Shown here in pieces: positions 49,150-61,400 of a stretch of DNA of 64,000 nt (positions within the stretch are counted from its first letter, which is position 1; each line of letters starts with the position of its first letter). A program made the position numbers and the translations under genes. This DNA comes from Polytrichum commune. Taxonomy: Eukaryota > Streptophyta > Polytrichopsida > Polytrichales > Polytrichaceae. The notes beneath the pieces are model-generated. The model was not told the origin of the DNA and made no database searches. It worked only from the letters and a program-made list of their open reading frames with translations. The DNA is taken from the NCBI GenBank assembly GCA_950295325.1, contig OX485804.1, positions 4,650,001-4,714,000 on the forward strand, given 5' to 3'.

Positions 49150-50180
49150 TTTATGCACTCACATATACTCATATGTGCTATGAGCGGTACATCCCTAGGT
49201 CTTGATAATGGGCAATTTGCAAATGCTCACCAATGGAATAATCTCCTTGCACATTATGGGTTCCTAACTATGAGCAAGGTGATCAACAAAGTCTATACAC
49301 CATAGCTAATGAAAGCATTGAGGACGGGCAATTTCCAAATACTCTACAAGTGTCCATGGGTTCACTTGCACATGGTGGGACCCCCTATGAGCAAGTTGAT
49401 CAATAAAGTTTGTGCAACATCAATGCATACGACATATTTGATGATGGGCAATTTTGAATTTTTCAACAATGTAGTTTAGCCGCACATGGCAATTTGTTGG
49501 CTACAAGCAAGGTGAACAATTAAGTGTACACAACATCGATATCGCTAAGGAAAGTGTTGATGAGAGAGGACTTTCAAATACTCTACCATCCTTGGGTTCA
49601 CTTGAACATGTTGAGATCCTTTATTGGCAAGTTGATCAATAAAGTCTGAACAACATCGACACAAACATATTTGATGATGAGTAATTTTTAGATTTTGTAA
49701 AATGGAAATTATTCGAACATGATGAGATTTTGGCTATGAGCAAGATGATTAACAAATTGTACACAACATCACTAAAAGATTGTTGATGAGGGGCAACTTT
49801 CAAATACTCTACTATCCATGGGCGTACTTGCACATGGTGAGATTTCATATGAGCAAGTTGATCAAGAAATTTTGCGCAACATTGGCACAAACAACATACT
49901 TGATAATGGGTTGATTTCTGAGCAAGATTATGAACAAAGCTTACACAACATTGCAAATAAAAGAGCTTATGCCAAACAACCCACAAAAGCTCAACAATCG
50001 GGTTCACCGGCTTTACATGATGGGGTCTTTGCAGAGCAAGGTGATCAACAACACTTATGCAACATCGCAAACAAAATCGTCGATGTTCATGATGATCAAA
50101 TGTTCATTAATAGCAGAGTTGACAATCATCATGAGCAAATGCTCGGTTGTGAAAACGAGGATGCACAATCCATGCCACGG
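49150..50180 (+). repeat. Decayed tandem array, ~115-bp (38-codon) units
   Basis: About eight units are marked by GAGCAAGRTGATCAACAA followed by CAACATCG and then GGGCAATTTNCAAATACTCT and GGGTTCACTTGCACATG. Markers fall near 49271, 49388, 49502, 49626, 49736, 49850, 49920 and 50033. The last three remain in one open frame (49818-50186) whose peptide repeats EQxDQQxLxNIANK. Spacing near a multiple of three and the shared peptide suggest a former protein-coding repeat region, now broken by stops. Confidence 0.7.
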
Positions 50181-51199
50181 CATTAATATGTGTGATGAGT
50201 TTCTTCAAATGTAGATAGTAGATATGCATTCATTGGTGACCAAGCTCAAGGAGACAACCCATTTTGGAGCGATAAATTGGTAGCTTATATGTAAGTTGAG
50301 AAAAATATTTATAATCTATACATTGAGTTTGGTGGTTTGTTTGTTTGATCATTTTGTTGCATATATAATATGAACGTTCTATAATGATCACCGTTGAGAA
50401 GGAGCACCCAATGGTGGTCTATGATTGTTGGGTCGATATCTAGGGATATATTGAATAGAATGAAGACATGGTGTTCATCTGGAGTAAGTAGAAAATTTAA
50501 CGTTCATCGACAAATTGTGTTCATTGGCAATTGACCAAGTAGAAACATGGACCTGTGTTAACAATTGAATCTAGGATGGTGTGTATGATTTGAGCTTGTA
50601 GTCCAATCTCATCGTGACACATGTCTTTTGGTGTGCATTCTTCATTCCAAGCCTTGCCATTAAAGAAAGATGCGCGTAATTTGGATAACTTTCTCCCAGC
50701 ACCCACTTTTATAAGATATCAAACGCACAATTGGTGCAACATTAATAGCACATTTGACTTATTTAGTTCATGCCCATAACTATTTGCATCCTAATTTTGG
50801 AAATCGTTTGAATATCTTAACCTCACCACATACTACTCAATTATAGGTTTTTGATTTTATGCTATGGGCATTAGGCATGTCTACCATACCACTCAAATAT
50901 AGGTTTCCAATTAAGCAAAGTGACTGCGTAAGGCTAATTCCTTGTTCAAATGGCTTTTGTAAGATACTAGATGTGTCTTAAGTGGCTTGTTGTTTAATCG
51001 AACCCCTACATTTGATTGGTATGTGATTCAGTGAGGATCAAAGAGCAAACATCATAAAGACCCATGTTTAAAAGAGATTGAACTACATCTTCAATTATCA
51101 ATAAACTACTCTACACTCAATAGTGAACACAATTGGGAGGACCTATGTATCCAGTTAAGAAATCAACAAAACCTTAACTAAATCAGGGGAGGTCCAATT
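50181..51199. repeat. Two fragments of the AGAAGTGGGTGC dispersed family
   Basis: About 50525-50720 (inverted; ends near AGCACCCACTTTTATAAGAT) and about 50880-51155 (direct; TTGATTGGTATGTGATTCAG, ATCATAAAGACCCATG, ACACAATTGGGAGGACCTAT) match other copies. No gene is supported in the rest. Confidence 0.6.
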
Positions 51200-53226
51200 T
51201 TCAGTCCGGTTTTTGCAGATGTTTCATCATAGATTTGCTAATGCAACACAAGTTTTGTTGTGTAAATCTAATCGGTAGAAGTTGGAGAACATGAAAAACG
51301 AACCAAATAACACCCACATCCTTACCTGAGTCTGTTGTGTTTGTTTCAGAGGTCAGGAAGGGTGTGGACTCTTCGATTGAAAAAGTAAAACAATCTTGAC
51401 AGGACCTCATTAACCTGTGCAACTGGAAAAGATTCCGCTCTGAAACAGTGTTTGATCAGGAATTGAAGATAACCTTGTAAGAGAAAAGACTCGATTGTAA
51501 CATCACAACGATCTCCAGTCCTGTGACATCACATTGAAAGGTATCAATCTCTTCAGTGAGTAAGAAGGGTAACATCATGTAAGTGGGACCATCCACCTAA
51601 AGGCACTCCATCCTTTGCGTCACAAAGACATTCAACAAAGAGGACATAAGACCTATTTCGAGATGTCACATTTGTTGCTGGAGAAACGTTATCACATTTT
51701 TGTTATTAGGCTAACTTCAAATGGCAACACCCGCGGATTTCCTAGATTGAACTTCCCTTGCAAACAAAGGTAGTTCAGAACTCCCCGACCTACAAGAAGG
51801 CATACTTTCAACCAGAAAATCACAGTAAATGCGTGGGAAATGCTCCCTAGTAATTGAAGATTGCCAAGCCAGTATGATTGATATTGCAAGACATTGCAGG
51901 TAAGGTATGTGGCCCTACTGTGGGCACTTCCAACTCAGACAAGTTTGATCTTTGGATCGAATCAGGTGTTGTCCCATCTAGTAAGCAATTGCAAACCACA
52001 AAGATTGTCATTTGAACTCTCAGGAATCAGAGGTGAGATGCAAAAGTTATAAGTGGCCCAAAGACCTGAGGAGCATAACAACTCGAAGGAAATCAAAACT
52101 CAGCATACACACCTAAAATGTTCCAGCCGCAACAGAGCACAAAAAGGTGCAGGATAAAGTCTGAAAAGAGGATGATGCAAACTAATTGAGGAACTAATAC
52201 ATATTAGAAATGCCATTATCAAGGATGAAAGTGGATCTCTATCTAGGTTTATAGTAAAATGATCCTCAAAACTGCACACAGCAGCCGTCTTTCGAGACTT
52301 AAGTTCATGATGTAACATGAATCAGATATAAATAACGGTGACATACTCAAATAATGCAAATATATGGATAGTTCTGTGAGAAAACTTCTAGTAATTACCT
52401 CTTGTAAGGCTGCAACAGACTCCGTGCTGGACTCCAGAGTCCAAGTAGAGAAACTGCACAATGACAACGACAATATTATTCCCATGGTAAGATGAGAGTT
52501 ATATTTTGCGAGTTCTCTACCACATAAAGGAAACATTCAAACATTGGTTTTTGCCTACAAACAAGCCAGGCACAATCATGAATGGCATTTAATGTACACC
52601 GTCTCAAAATACAGGCAGTGCACATAGGAATGATTACACTGAGGGGAAGTGGAATTATGGGAATTGCACATGATTTGAGGGCGACTAGGCTCGCTAGAAT
52701 TGCAATTCCAGCAAAAATGGTTTGAACAAGTGAAAAAATACAAACAATCAGAATATTAAGAACAAAAGTCCTCACACACCACACTGACGATCTTGAAAGT
52801 CTGCAAGTGCATATGATGCATTCCTGACAGCCTTTCTGGGACATTCGTCTCCATCTTCTCCTGCCTTCCACCAGCACTACCCACTCTCACCACCTCAGGT
52901 CTTTCGCGGCTCCCCTAAGGCTCTTGCGCTCTTCCATTTGTATTGGTTCCAGGAAAGACAGTGTTAGAGAGTTCGGCGTCCTGCAAGCAAAGTTGGGGCA
53001 AATTGCAATACTCGCTTGGTGGATGCCATAGCTTGCTATTTGTTGTGCAAGGTTTGGGCTTGAGGCAGAGAGAAAGGGTGCAAACCCAATCACTTGCAAT
53101 TGCAAATGACATACATTGCAACAATATTTTCCTGAGAGGAGGGCGTTTCAGTCGAGGGTTGGGAAGGAAGAGCCTTTCATCCAGGAAGATACACCGCAGT
53201 GCGAGACCATTTAGAGAATCGATCAC
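51200..53226 (-). other. Gene-like spliced region of unknown function
   Basis: GC content rises, repeats stop, and several minus-strand segments have coding texture with canonical splice borders. Examples are an exon at about 52389-52452 (acceptor TCATTGTGCAG, donor GTAATT; one frame reads STWTLESSTESVAALQE) and one at about 52116-52167 (acceptor CTCTTTTCAG, donor GTGTGT). The first part (52887-53226) has two overlapping open frames; one resembles a transit peptide (FAPFLSASSPNLAQQIASYG). I could not join the exons into one consistent frame or recognise a family. It may be a small plastid protein gene or a non-coding transcript. Confidence 0.35.
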
Positions 53227-53563
53227 ATAATTTTAAGATAAAACTGAGACAAAACTCAGGACATTCAAAATATTAACAGAGGACATACTGATGGATGAAA
53301 ACATTTACAACAAAGCAAAGAAACGCAAATAGATTCGAGTTATGGAAGGATATAACTTAAGAGCATTAGATGACCAATTTCAAGCACAGTACCTAACTCA
53401 CCACAGAAGTGTTCTGCTCTTCCTGTTCAAGAGGGAGCCCAATAGGAACCAGGATCGAAGGTAGGCTCAAGCATTAAATCATTTATATCATACCTCTCTT
53501 GCTATCCTTGAAGGTAAATTTTGTGCACATTGCATTCCGCTAAATCCTGTTCACTACCTACGA

Positions 53564-56500
53564 CTACCTTTTCTCGTGGTGCAACCTGATCGTCAACTCC
53601 CGAACTGTGGTGACAATACGGGAGAATTCAAAGAAGACAGTAGATTGTTTCCCATCTAGTCCAACACGGGTAACGTGATTACTGCCAGATAGATTGTTAC
53701 ATGGACTTCCACCAACAATTAAATCAAATCCGCCATATTGGTTGACCATGTCCGAGATTTCAGCTCGCCCTAATTCCGCCACATTGTGTATCTTCTGGTT
53801 AAGAATCCCTGTTTGCCTAGTGGCAGCCCACCAAGCTTCCAAACAGCGTCGAATTCCTTCATCAATTTCGACACTTACAACAACTAGAAGCTTGATGCCT
53901 ATCTTGTCGAGTGCCACTTCCGCGCCACCGATGCCAGAAAATAGAGACAACACCTTAATACCCCTCGGGTACAATGGCTTCAAAACTGAAAAGTGAAAGG
54001 CCACAGTGTATACTGAGAAACTGTTGCCCAAGGCTTTATATCTGGCCCTAGCGCTGAGGCAGTTTCTTGAATGGTCCGGAGCAAAGCCCAACATAGCCTG
54101 CAAGATGATGGAGAATGTTTTTGTCAAGCTTCTGTTCGTTTTCCATGTGACTTTTTAGTTAAATTCTTAGATTTATTAAGCTAGGCCTGTGACCACTCTA
54201 GCAAGCAACACAGATAATTGTACCGGTCTGATCTGCCATCAAATTACAGAAAGAGGCAGAGTAGAGATACCTCCTTGCGATGTGTCTGCTCTTTCCTAGG
54301 ATACGGGACGTGAGCGAACACAGGAAAAAAAAAAGACAACAGGAAACGGAGGTGAGCAGGGGGGCGAATGACCTCTATTTCATTCTCTGAGATGGGTGTT
54401 GGGATGTTTGGAGCAGTCCACACCAAGTTCCAATGCCTGCACAGATGAAGGATTTCCCTCTGTTGTTCTGCACTCGGGTTTGCACTTTGTAATGCCGTAC
54501 CCTCCTTAATTTGTAGTTTCTTGGCCAAGAACTCAGACCCCATCCTCGTAGTGATACAATTCAACTTCGTCCGTGGGTCCCATTCAGGCCAAAACGCTTT
54601 TGTGTGTGGCAGGAGCTCCTGTATTGTCATGGGCGGGTCGTCCAGGAGCTTCCTTCTTCCTTCTATAGGGAGATTGTGAATGTAACCCCGGGGCCGGCGA
54701 CACGCGGAGAAATGTAAAGAGTCCACGAACTCTGGCTCCACGTCGAATAAGTGCCTTCGTATCCTCTCCCACTCATCGTTAGGCATGCTCGCTACATTTT
54801 CGAAATAAAAGAAAGGGGCGCCTCTCACATCCGCACTTAAGTATCGTGGTTGCACAGGTCTACCTGGAAGCCCGAATCCGACAGCTCCTTTGTGCTTATC
54901 CACCTTCTCAACTACTTCCTCTTTCATGCGAGGTCTGCCGACTCTAGCGGGGACCTGTCCACGCCGACCCACAAATGTGTTCCCACGAGGAGTTGGCTCT
55001 GACTTCACCCTTGGGCTTCGAACAGGAGTTTCTCTCTGGGAAATGGGGGAATAAGTGATCGGTTCTCGTTTTGCACGAGCACAATCAGTTGGTTCTCGTT
55101 TTACATTGGGTGGGCGGCCCCTTCGCACAATGGTCTTTCGTGCATCCGCTTCTGGGTATCCAAGCTTCCTCTTACCCCTGTTAGCGGTTACATCCTCTGA
55201 TATCTTTTCACGTAGCAATGTCCAGCAAGTCTCTTCCTCCTCCTCTTGGGCCTCTTCATCGGAGCTAGCATCATCATTATCTGACTGTTGAGCAACCAAA
55301 GAAGACTAACATGATGAGTAATTGACACATTGGAAACCCAAAGCTTGGTAAACTACGAAGTAGTAAAACACATCACAAAGGCCATTGCAGAAAGTTGCGA
55401 TTCCGCATTCCAGTATATAGTACTCAACTGAGCTCAATTATTTTGCCTACTTTCATTTTGGATTCAAAGTACCCACCTCGTTCAATTGCCTACCGTGGGC
55501 AGCAAGGAAATCCACAAGATCCACTATCTGATCTTGGTCTGCATTCCACATAGGCGTGTCTGCAAAATCAAAAATCTGTGAGTCATCTGCAGCATCAAGA
55601 ATTGCAAGTGCAATTATATGACAAAGCACAGGTTCTTAAGGGCTGCAATATGGGTTTCTATAGACTCCCTTCCCGATTGGTTGATCCCGATTAGAAATGC
55701 CTCGCAGGAATTTATTGCTGCTTTTAGTGAAGCTCTTGAATATCCATTGTCACAGCTATCCCATTCCAGAAGTAACATCGTAAACTCAGTGGATGACCTT
55801 CGCCATGCGGCTACATCCAAATCAAATACTAAATCCTTATACATTGGCCTCAACCACCAAATCGAGTATACATAACCAGTTTTTCTGAACCGGCAAACTT
55901 ACTGCAAATGAGAATAGCTCTCTCAACAGCCCTTGCTGGGAACCCACACTCCGTCACCAATTTCTCAACAGTGTTCACGTCCTGACTACCTGCCAGGTCC
56001 TGTCAACAACAACAACCCGATTTCCTTCCTCAAAATCAGGTTGTCTTGGGGTGATAATTCTGCAATGTCTATTTATATTAGTAGTTTCACTTAGGTACGG
56101 TGTGAACTGCCGTGCCTGTTGATTCAGAATTATTTCAGAAGGTATAGGTATTAGGGCCAGGCATTGCTGCAAAAGTGAAGTTATGAAATGCATTAGATTA
56201 TGTAGCTGGTAATTATTACTCCGTTGTGTAGTCATATGCTGTGTTCAAAATTGGAGAGCTTTCGGTATGAGGTTGATTTTGTAACCAATGTACCGATGTT
56301 GAAGCTTCTGGGTCTTGCTGAATTTTCGGGGACAAAATATACTCCAACAGCATGTCAGGATCAGCTCCTTCTCCTGTTTGTCATTGATTCCATTATTGCA
56401 ATCAGCAGTGGACTATCCAGATTGTCTTCATATTAAACCTGGAGCTGTTATGGGGCACTTTTCCAACTCAAGGTTCGGACGAGAACAAGTGAATTGCACT

Positions 56501-58830
56501 TAGATTGATAATTGAAAACTTGAGAAAACACTAGGTGCATCTATCAGATACCCAGAAAATTGAGCACATTCACCTAATTCTCTGATGGCCCTCTCAATAA
56601 GATCAGCTGAAAACCCATGGCTGCGCAACATATGACGACAGTCTATCTCAGCTGGAATGTCCCTTTCGGAATGTGAGCCTCCGTTAGCAGTTTCCGTCTT
56701 CTCTCTTTCTGTCCAATTACTTGGGTTCGAATGCCGCCTGAACGCAATTCCTCCATCTTCCTCCTCTGATTCACTTGTAAGAGGATCCAAGTCCTCATTA
56801 TCCTGTTCAGCAGGTCAACATGACAACCCTGTGAAATTATGGAACAACTCTAACGAACCATGACATTGGATTGGAAGAAGAGGCTGTTAAGCATTTCTAA
56901 CAATCATCGACTTGATAAATTGAAAGTTATGTGTACACGGCCTGTGAAATATAAACACTTGCGCTACCTGACACAGAGTAGGAAGACAAACTTACCCAAC
57001 TTGGGTCAAACACCATCTTGTCAAACAGTTTCTTTGTATGTGGTCTTTCATTTACATGAGCGGATCCACTTTCTCTGTTGGAATTATTCCTCTTCTCCTT
57101 TAAGTTGGGGTTCCTGCCTTCTGAAATTTCACGAAGCTTCTGCTGGCCATGGTTCTCATCACGAAAATCGAGCAGAAACTGCAACACTGTAGAATCGTCA
57201 GCTTCAGTCCCTGGAACACACCGACGAGTCCACCGCTCCAATAAGCTCAAGAGTAGAACAAAATGCAAAAAAAACCAATTATTCCATCTATATATTTTCC
57301 TAGCAATAAATGTACCTATCGTTAACTATGTTCGGGGAAAACCGACGGCTAGTTCATTATCAGCCGATGGATTTCCCCTCATGGCCGGTCCAAATTTCCA
57401 ACCATCGGATGGCAATCCGACTGTAATTTCAATCCTCCGGCAATTAGCCGATGAACCAGAAAATGTCCTGTAGCCGATTCTTCTTGTGAGTTACTGGATT
57501 TCAGCCGGAAGCATCCAGAGCGCTATTTGTCTGGGGCATCTGATGATGCACTTGAGGAAGTACCCTAAACCTTAAACTTTTTGAATTATGCAACCTTTCC
57601 ATGACCAAATCCAATTGCTTCTATGAAGAATTGGGGGACCCTTGGCCTTCAAGCGGTGAAGGCATTGCTAGGTTCAATTCCTGCCAAGGATATTAACTCT
57701 TCAAATGTAAAGTTTTGAACATGCCTTTCTTTTCACTTATTCAAGATTTTGTACTAAGAAATGATTTCTAATAAATTTTCATACATTTTTAAACAATTAG
57801 TGCCGATATGAATTCCATTTAATCGGATATTGGCCAATGAAAATATGAAAATATAGGCAATTGGCCGATTGATTTTACAAAAGACCGGCTCTTGCCGATG
57901 TAAATTGGAAAATCCGACCCTTCGTAGCAACTACCGGCAATTAGCCACTAAGGCTTCAAAAACTTCCCGAACTCTGATCGTGAAGGCCATATGAATGGTT
58001 CAGATTTTGAAGCTCCGTCTATTTCAATGCTCATGTTCTATTGTCAGAGTAGTTTACGCATGATTTATCTATGCAGGTGGGTTCATCCATTTCTTCTTTC
58101 CCAATATAGAAAAGTGGAAGAGCACTGACCATGCATCAGACTGAAGGCCCGTTGGATGAGCTCTGCAGAGAAACCCATGTCCAGAAACCTAGTTTCTCTG
58201 TTTCTGGTTCTTGATTGAGAAGCAGGCCTATCTTCATCCTGTGCAACCCAGTACAACTATCAGTTAAACGTATGATATTGTGTCCCAGTATGTAAGTATC
58301 TAATCTACAGAGAATATATGTATATGTATATGTGTATAAAAATTATCAACGAAAGTCAATTGGAGCTCCTCAAACCGCAAGCTTATAAGGTGTACCTTTG
58401 AAATTTCTTTCCCACTAACAGCGCCTCTCTCTTCATAACCACCATCTTCCAACTTAACCCTCGCTTGTGGCTCGTCTCTTCCACGACCGCAATTTTTGGG
58501 TCTGGAGCTTTCACCTTCGTAATTTCCTCCTCCATTGCAGATTTCAGCGTTATCGGTTTGAAATAACTTACATATTGGATCTTGCCATCCCTCTTCATGA
58601 AGGTGTGCCTTATTTTCAGACACATTGATGGGCTCTTCTTCCGAAGTGATATGTTCCACTTTGACAGGCTTGAATGTCACTTTTTTGACGGGAATCTGTG
58701 ACTTAATATTTCCATTTGAAACCTGCGACTTATATCCATTTGAGAAAGAAGTTAGGGCAATTGAACCCCTTCTTTTGATCTCCTGTATCCATTCCTCCAG
58801 AGCGTCCGAGTCTTCATCACTCGAGACCAT
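53564..58830 (-). CDS. DRM: DRM-type de novo cytosine DNA methyltransferase (UBA + rearranged catalytic domain)
   Basis: Exons (minus): 58396-58830, 58130-58238, 56996-57210, 56574-56802, 55903-55989, 55477-55559, 54373-55284, 53564-54097. All have GT-AG borders and agreeing phases, giving 867 residues from this ATG. UBA-type segments are at ~160-198 (FLDMGFSAELIQRAF) and ~303-386 (RSHGFSADLIERAIREL; CGFPARAVERAIL), which in relatives help recruitment. The catalytic half has the DRM order: motif VI ENV (548-550), then LGNSF (713-717), then motif I FSGIGG (743-748) and motif IV SPCNN with Cys823. It ends shortly after VGLDGKQSTVFFEFSRI, as DRMs do. DRMs methylate cytosines in all contexts in the nucleus, guided by small RNAs (RNA-directed DNA methylation). 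The linker has an acidic run (387-405), RGRP-type motifs (441-444, 502-504) and several VKxE motifs. All key residues are intact. Confidence 0.95.
57330..57972. mobile_element. Inverted-repeat element in a DRM intron
   Basis: Lies in the intron between exons 57210 and 58130. The ends GTTCGGGGAAAAC and, on the other strand, GTTCGGGAAGTTT are followed inward by GGCTAGTT/GGCTAATT and many GCCGAT/ATCGGC motifs. Non-coding. A short stretch at 57645-57690 is faintly tRNA-like. Confidence 0.6.
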
Positions 58831-58944
58831 GTCCTGCTATCGCCAGGTATGTCGCATCAGTAATTGCCTAATTCTTCCAGGCCATTTGATCTAAATTTAG
58901 GCATCGGTAAGGAACATAATCAGCAATGCTGTGCAATAACCTAC

Positions 58945-58997
58945 CTCGGAGTTGATAGCACCTCGGGCAACACCCTTAGCATGCACGGTCCTCACAC
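58945..58997 (-). CDS. DRM: Probable 5' coding exon of DRM
   Basis: A 53-nt exon with donor GTAGGT joins the main exon (high end 58833) in phase, reading ARGAINSE then DMVSSDEDSD. Its acceptor (TTGATTCAG) lets it join the exon ending at 59659, again in phase. It would extend the protein N-terminally, in which case the Met at 58830 is internal. Confidence 0.5.
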
Positions 58998-59658
58998 CTG
59001 AATCAACAAATTTCCGAATCACAAATTTCCACTGAGTTTTTGCTTCTGGTTTCGACCTGGAGGAGGTGCTTACATCAGTATGGTAGTGATTCAATGCACT
59101 ACTTTACGAACATGATTTGAGAATCCTGCCTTTGAGGCCAGAAAATCCTCTGTTTTCTGAAAAACTTTACACACAGTTGCATGTCATTCAATTGAAATCC
59201 TTCTTCCTGGATATAATTAAGTCTTACTTCACTTGAAAAGAAAGTTCAAATGCTACATTTTCAAAAAACCTTCGAAGAGAGCACAGAGAGACTAGAGCTG
59301 GCAGGAGGCTTGTGTTGAGACGGAAGTAATTACTTAATTCCGGACACATGATATATAAGCGCAACCAGATTTGATAATACCTTTGCATGAAACAACTGAC
59401 GGCGTATTGAAATCAATAGATAAATATCTTAATCATCCGCCATCGCTCCAGCTGTATCTGACCTTAAATCCCAGCCAACCAAGATCGAAGGTGGTCCGCC
59501 CGGTGGAATTAAATGATGAGATATAATTCTGCCGGTCATGTAATATTATCAAGGTTAGGGACTTTGGTACAAAAAAAGCATCCGCTAGTAATTTGATTAA
59601 TAATCTGGGCAGTGCAAGCACGATGACTATAACCAATGCGGAGGAGGTCAGTACTTAC

Positions 59659-59866
59659 CAAATTGTGTGCAAGCTGTTCTGTATCCCGGCGTGGTCATCA
59701 ACACCGAAGGCGTCGAAATTATAACCGAAATGAAAAGCATCCGCCACTCGAGACTGCCGTCATCTCCGGAGCAAACAAATTGCAGAGTGGCATGGGCAAA
59801 TCTAGGAGTGTAACTCGGCGAGGACTGAAAACTCCAATTGAAAGAAATTTTTGTAGACCTTAGCAT
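59659..59866 (-). CDS. Possible first coding exon (or 5' UTR exon) of DRM
   Basis: The frame from the ATG at 59866 reads MLRSTKISFNW, then SYTPRFAHATLQF, DDGSLEWRMLFI, and ends at a strong donor GTAAGT after TQFG. Splicing to 58997 keeps the frame, which would make DRM about 955 residues. The peptide is hydrophobic and unlike known DRM N-termini, so an untranslated exon or the start of a different gene is equally possible. The segment has a decayed duplicate at 63343-63560. Confidence 0.4.
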
Positions 59867-60535
59867 TACTTCGTCCTTATACACTGAACAAACGATCGAA
59901 GCTGTAGAAAAGAAGCCCGGCCGAACGGTCCACCTCAAAAAAGATTGTCAACAAGCTGAAAATTATTGTACGTCAGGGAAATGTTTCTCGACGCATGCAA
60001 CCTGCATGTTGTTAAGGCCGTGAAGTACATGACCTGCTTATACAATTTTCCGAGAAAGATCATCAGTAATCTGAACTCCATGCTGGAACTCCAGGAAATC
60101 TGTAAGGTAGTCGATATTAGCAGTAGTGGACTGGAGGAAGTAGGAAAACTGAAAAAGCGGCTGATTAGTCATTTATAGGCAAAGTTTCTCTCTATCGATG
60201 CCACTAGTACAATCGGTGGCTAGAAATCGCTGTGTACATCGAATTGTGCACCGTTTCTCTCCGGAGTCTCAAATCCAGAATCACACAGTGCGGTCCTCAT
60301 CGCAACATCTTAAGCAGCAAATTAAATGAGAAGGAGGAAGTGACGTGATTGTCTGTACCGTATGGCTACTTCAGGTGCTGATCTCCTCATGTAAGATGTA
60401 TGCTGTGGAGGACAAGAGACAGATGGTGATTAAGACAGAAATTTCTTACCTTCCAGCTCCCAAGTGAACAATTGGTGCTAATTTCCTGACGGCAAAGACA
60501 AGAAAAGTGCGTGCAGTTCACACACTTCACACAAG

Positions 60536-61070
60536 AAGAAATTCCAGGTTTTTAGACTGTACCAACCAATTGGCGACAGATATACAATCTTCGCAAGCCA
60601 CGGACAACTCCTAAGCTCCACAACTACCGCGCGCACACACTATTGCTGTACAACAAAAGACGCTAAAATATGATCGGCCAGTCCCTCAGACTGTACTATG
60701 CAATTGGCCACGAAAGAGGCACAAATATGATTGGCCAGTTACTTAGAATGTACCATGCAATTGGCGAGAGAAATAAAATCTTCAAAAGACAAGCACAAAT
60801 CTTAATATCCACAGCGCGCGCGCACACATGCACACGATTGCACAACAAAAGAGGCCAAAATGTGATCGGCCACTGTCTCAGACTATACTATGCAATTGGC
60901 GACAGAAATACAATCTTTAGAAGACAACTAAATATTCTATACAATTTTTAGAATACAACTAAATATTCTTCAACTCCATAGTGAGCATACACCCACCCAC
61001 CCAAACAAACAAACACAGATTCGATTGCGCAACAGAAGAGGCCAAAATGAGATTCGTCGGGTCCCTGATT
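60536..61070. repeat. Imperfect tandem array upstream of DRM
   Basis: Units contain GATCGGCCAGTCCCTCAGAC, TGTACTATGCAATTGGC, GACAGAAATACAATCTT, then CACAGCGCGCGCGCACACA and CAACAAAAGAGGCCAAAAT. The larger unit is about 180-190 bp, with a shorter ~57-bp subunit duplicated near 60670-60770. The open frame through 60670-60951 reflects the repeat and is not taken as a gene. Confidence 0.8.
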
Positions 61071-61079
61071 AAGCACACC

Positions 61080-61400
61080 AAGAAAGGAGCTGCAAGATGT
61101 GAACAAATTTCGGACCTGCCTCAATCCTGCACCAAATTGCGCCGTTCTTGAATCTTTGGAGGGATGAAAGCTTCCTCGTTCCATCGTCCCGCGTCTTATC
61201 GGCCATAGATCGCTCCGCAGACAGCCATGGCCGATCGCAGGACAGCAGAGGGGAGGAGTCGGAGTCAGGAGCTGCCAATCACTTCCTCGAGAACAGCGAT
61301 CAAGGATGCCGACGAACGTCGCCGACAGTCGACGATTACTGGCGACGGTAGCTTTCCTCGTCCGGTATCCGTCCATCCCCTCGAGGGTCCCCCTTGGGGG
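61080..61400 (-). promoter_or_regulatory. CpG-rich patch, candidate promoter/first exon for the DRM side
   Basis: A sudden GC- and CpG-rich segment (many CGAC, TCGGC and GCGAC) in AT-rich DNA. On the minus strand it has GCCATGG near 61225-61231 and ATGGCCGATAAGACGCGG near 61203, giving short frames only. Distance and orientation would suit an upstream exon or promoter of the DRM transcript, but no splice path is proven. Confidence 0.3.

Noticed and set aside
57645..57690. tRNA-like stretch (GGCCTTCAAGCGGTGAAGGC and GGTTCAATTCC)
   Set aside because: It has A-box and B-box resemblance but the spacing and acceptor stem do not close into a cloverleaf. It lies inside an intronic repeat.
60670..60951. 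Frame encoding repeated IGQxLRxYxAIG
   Set aside because: Explained by the DNA tandem array; no start context, splice structure or family support.
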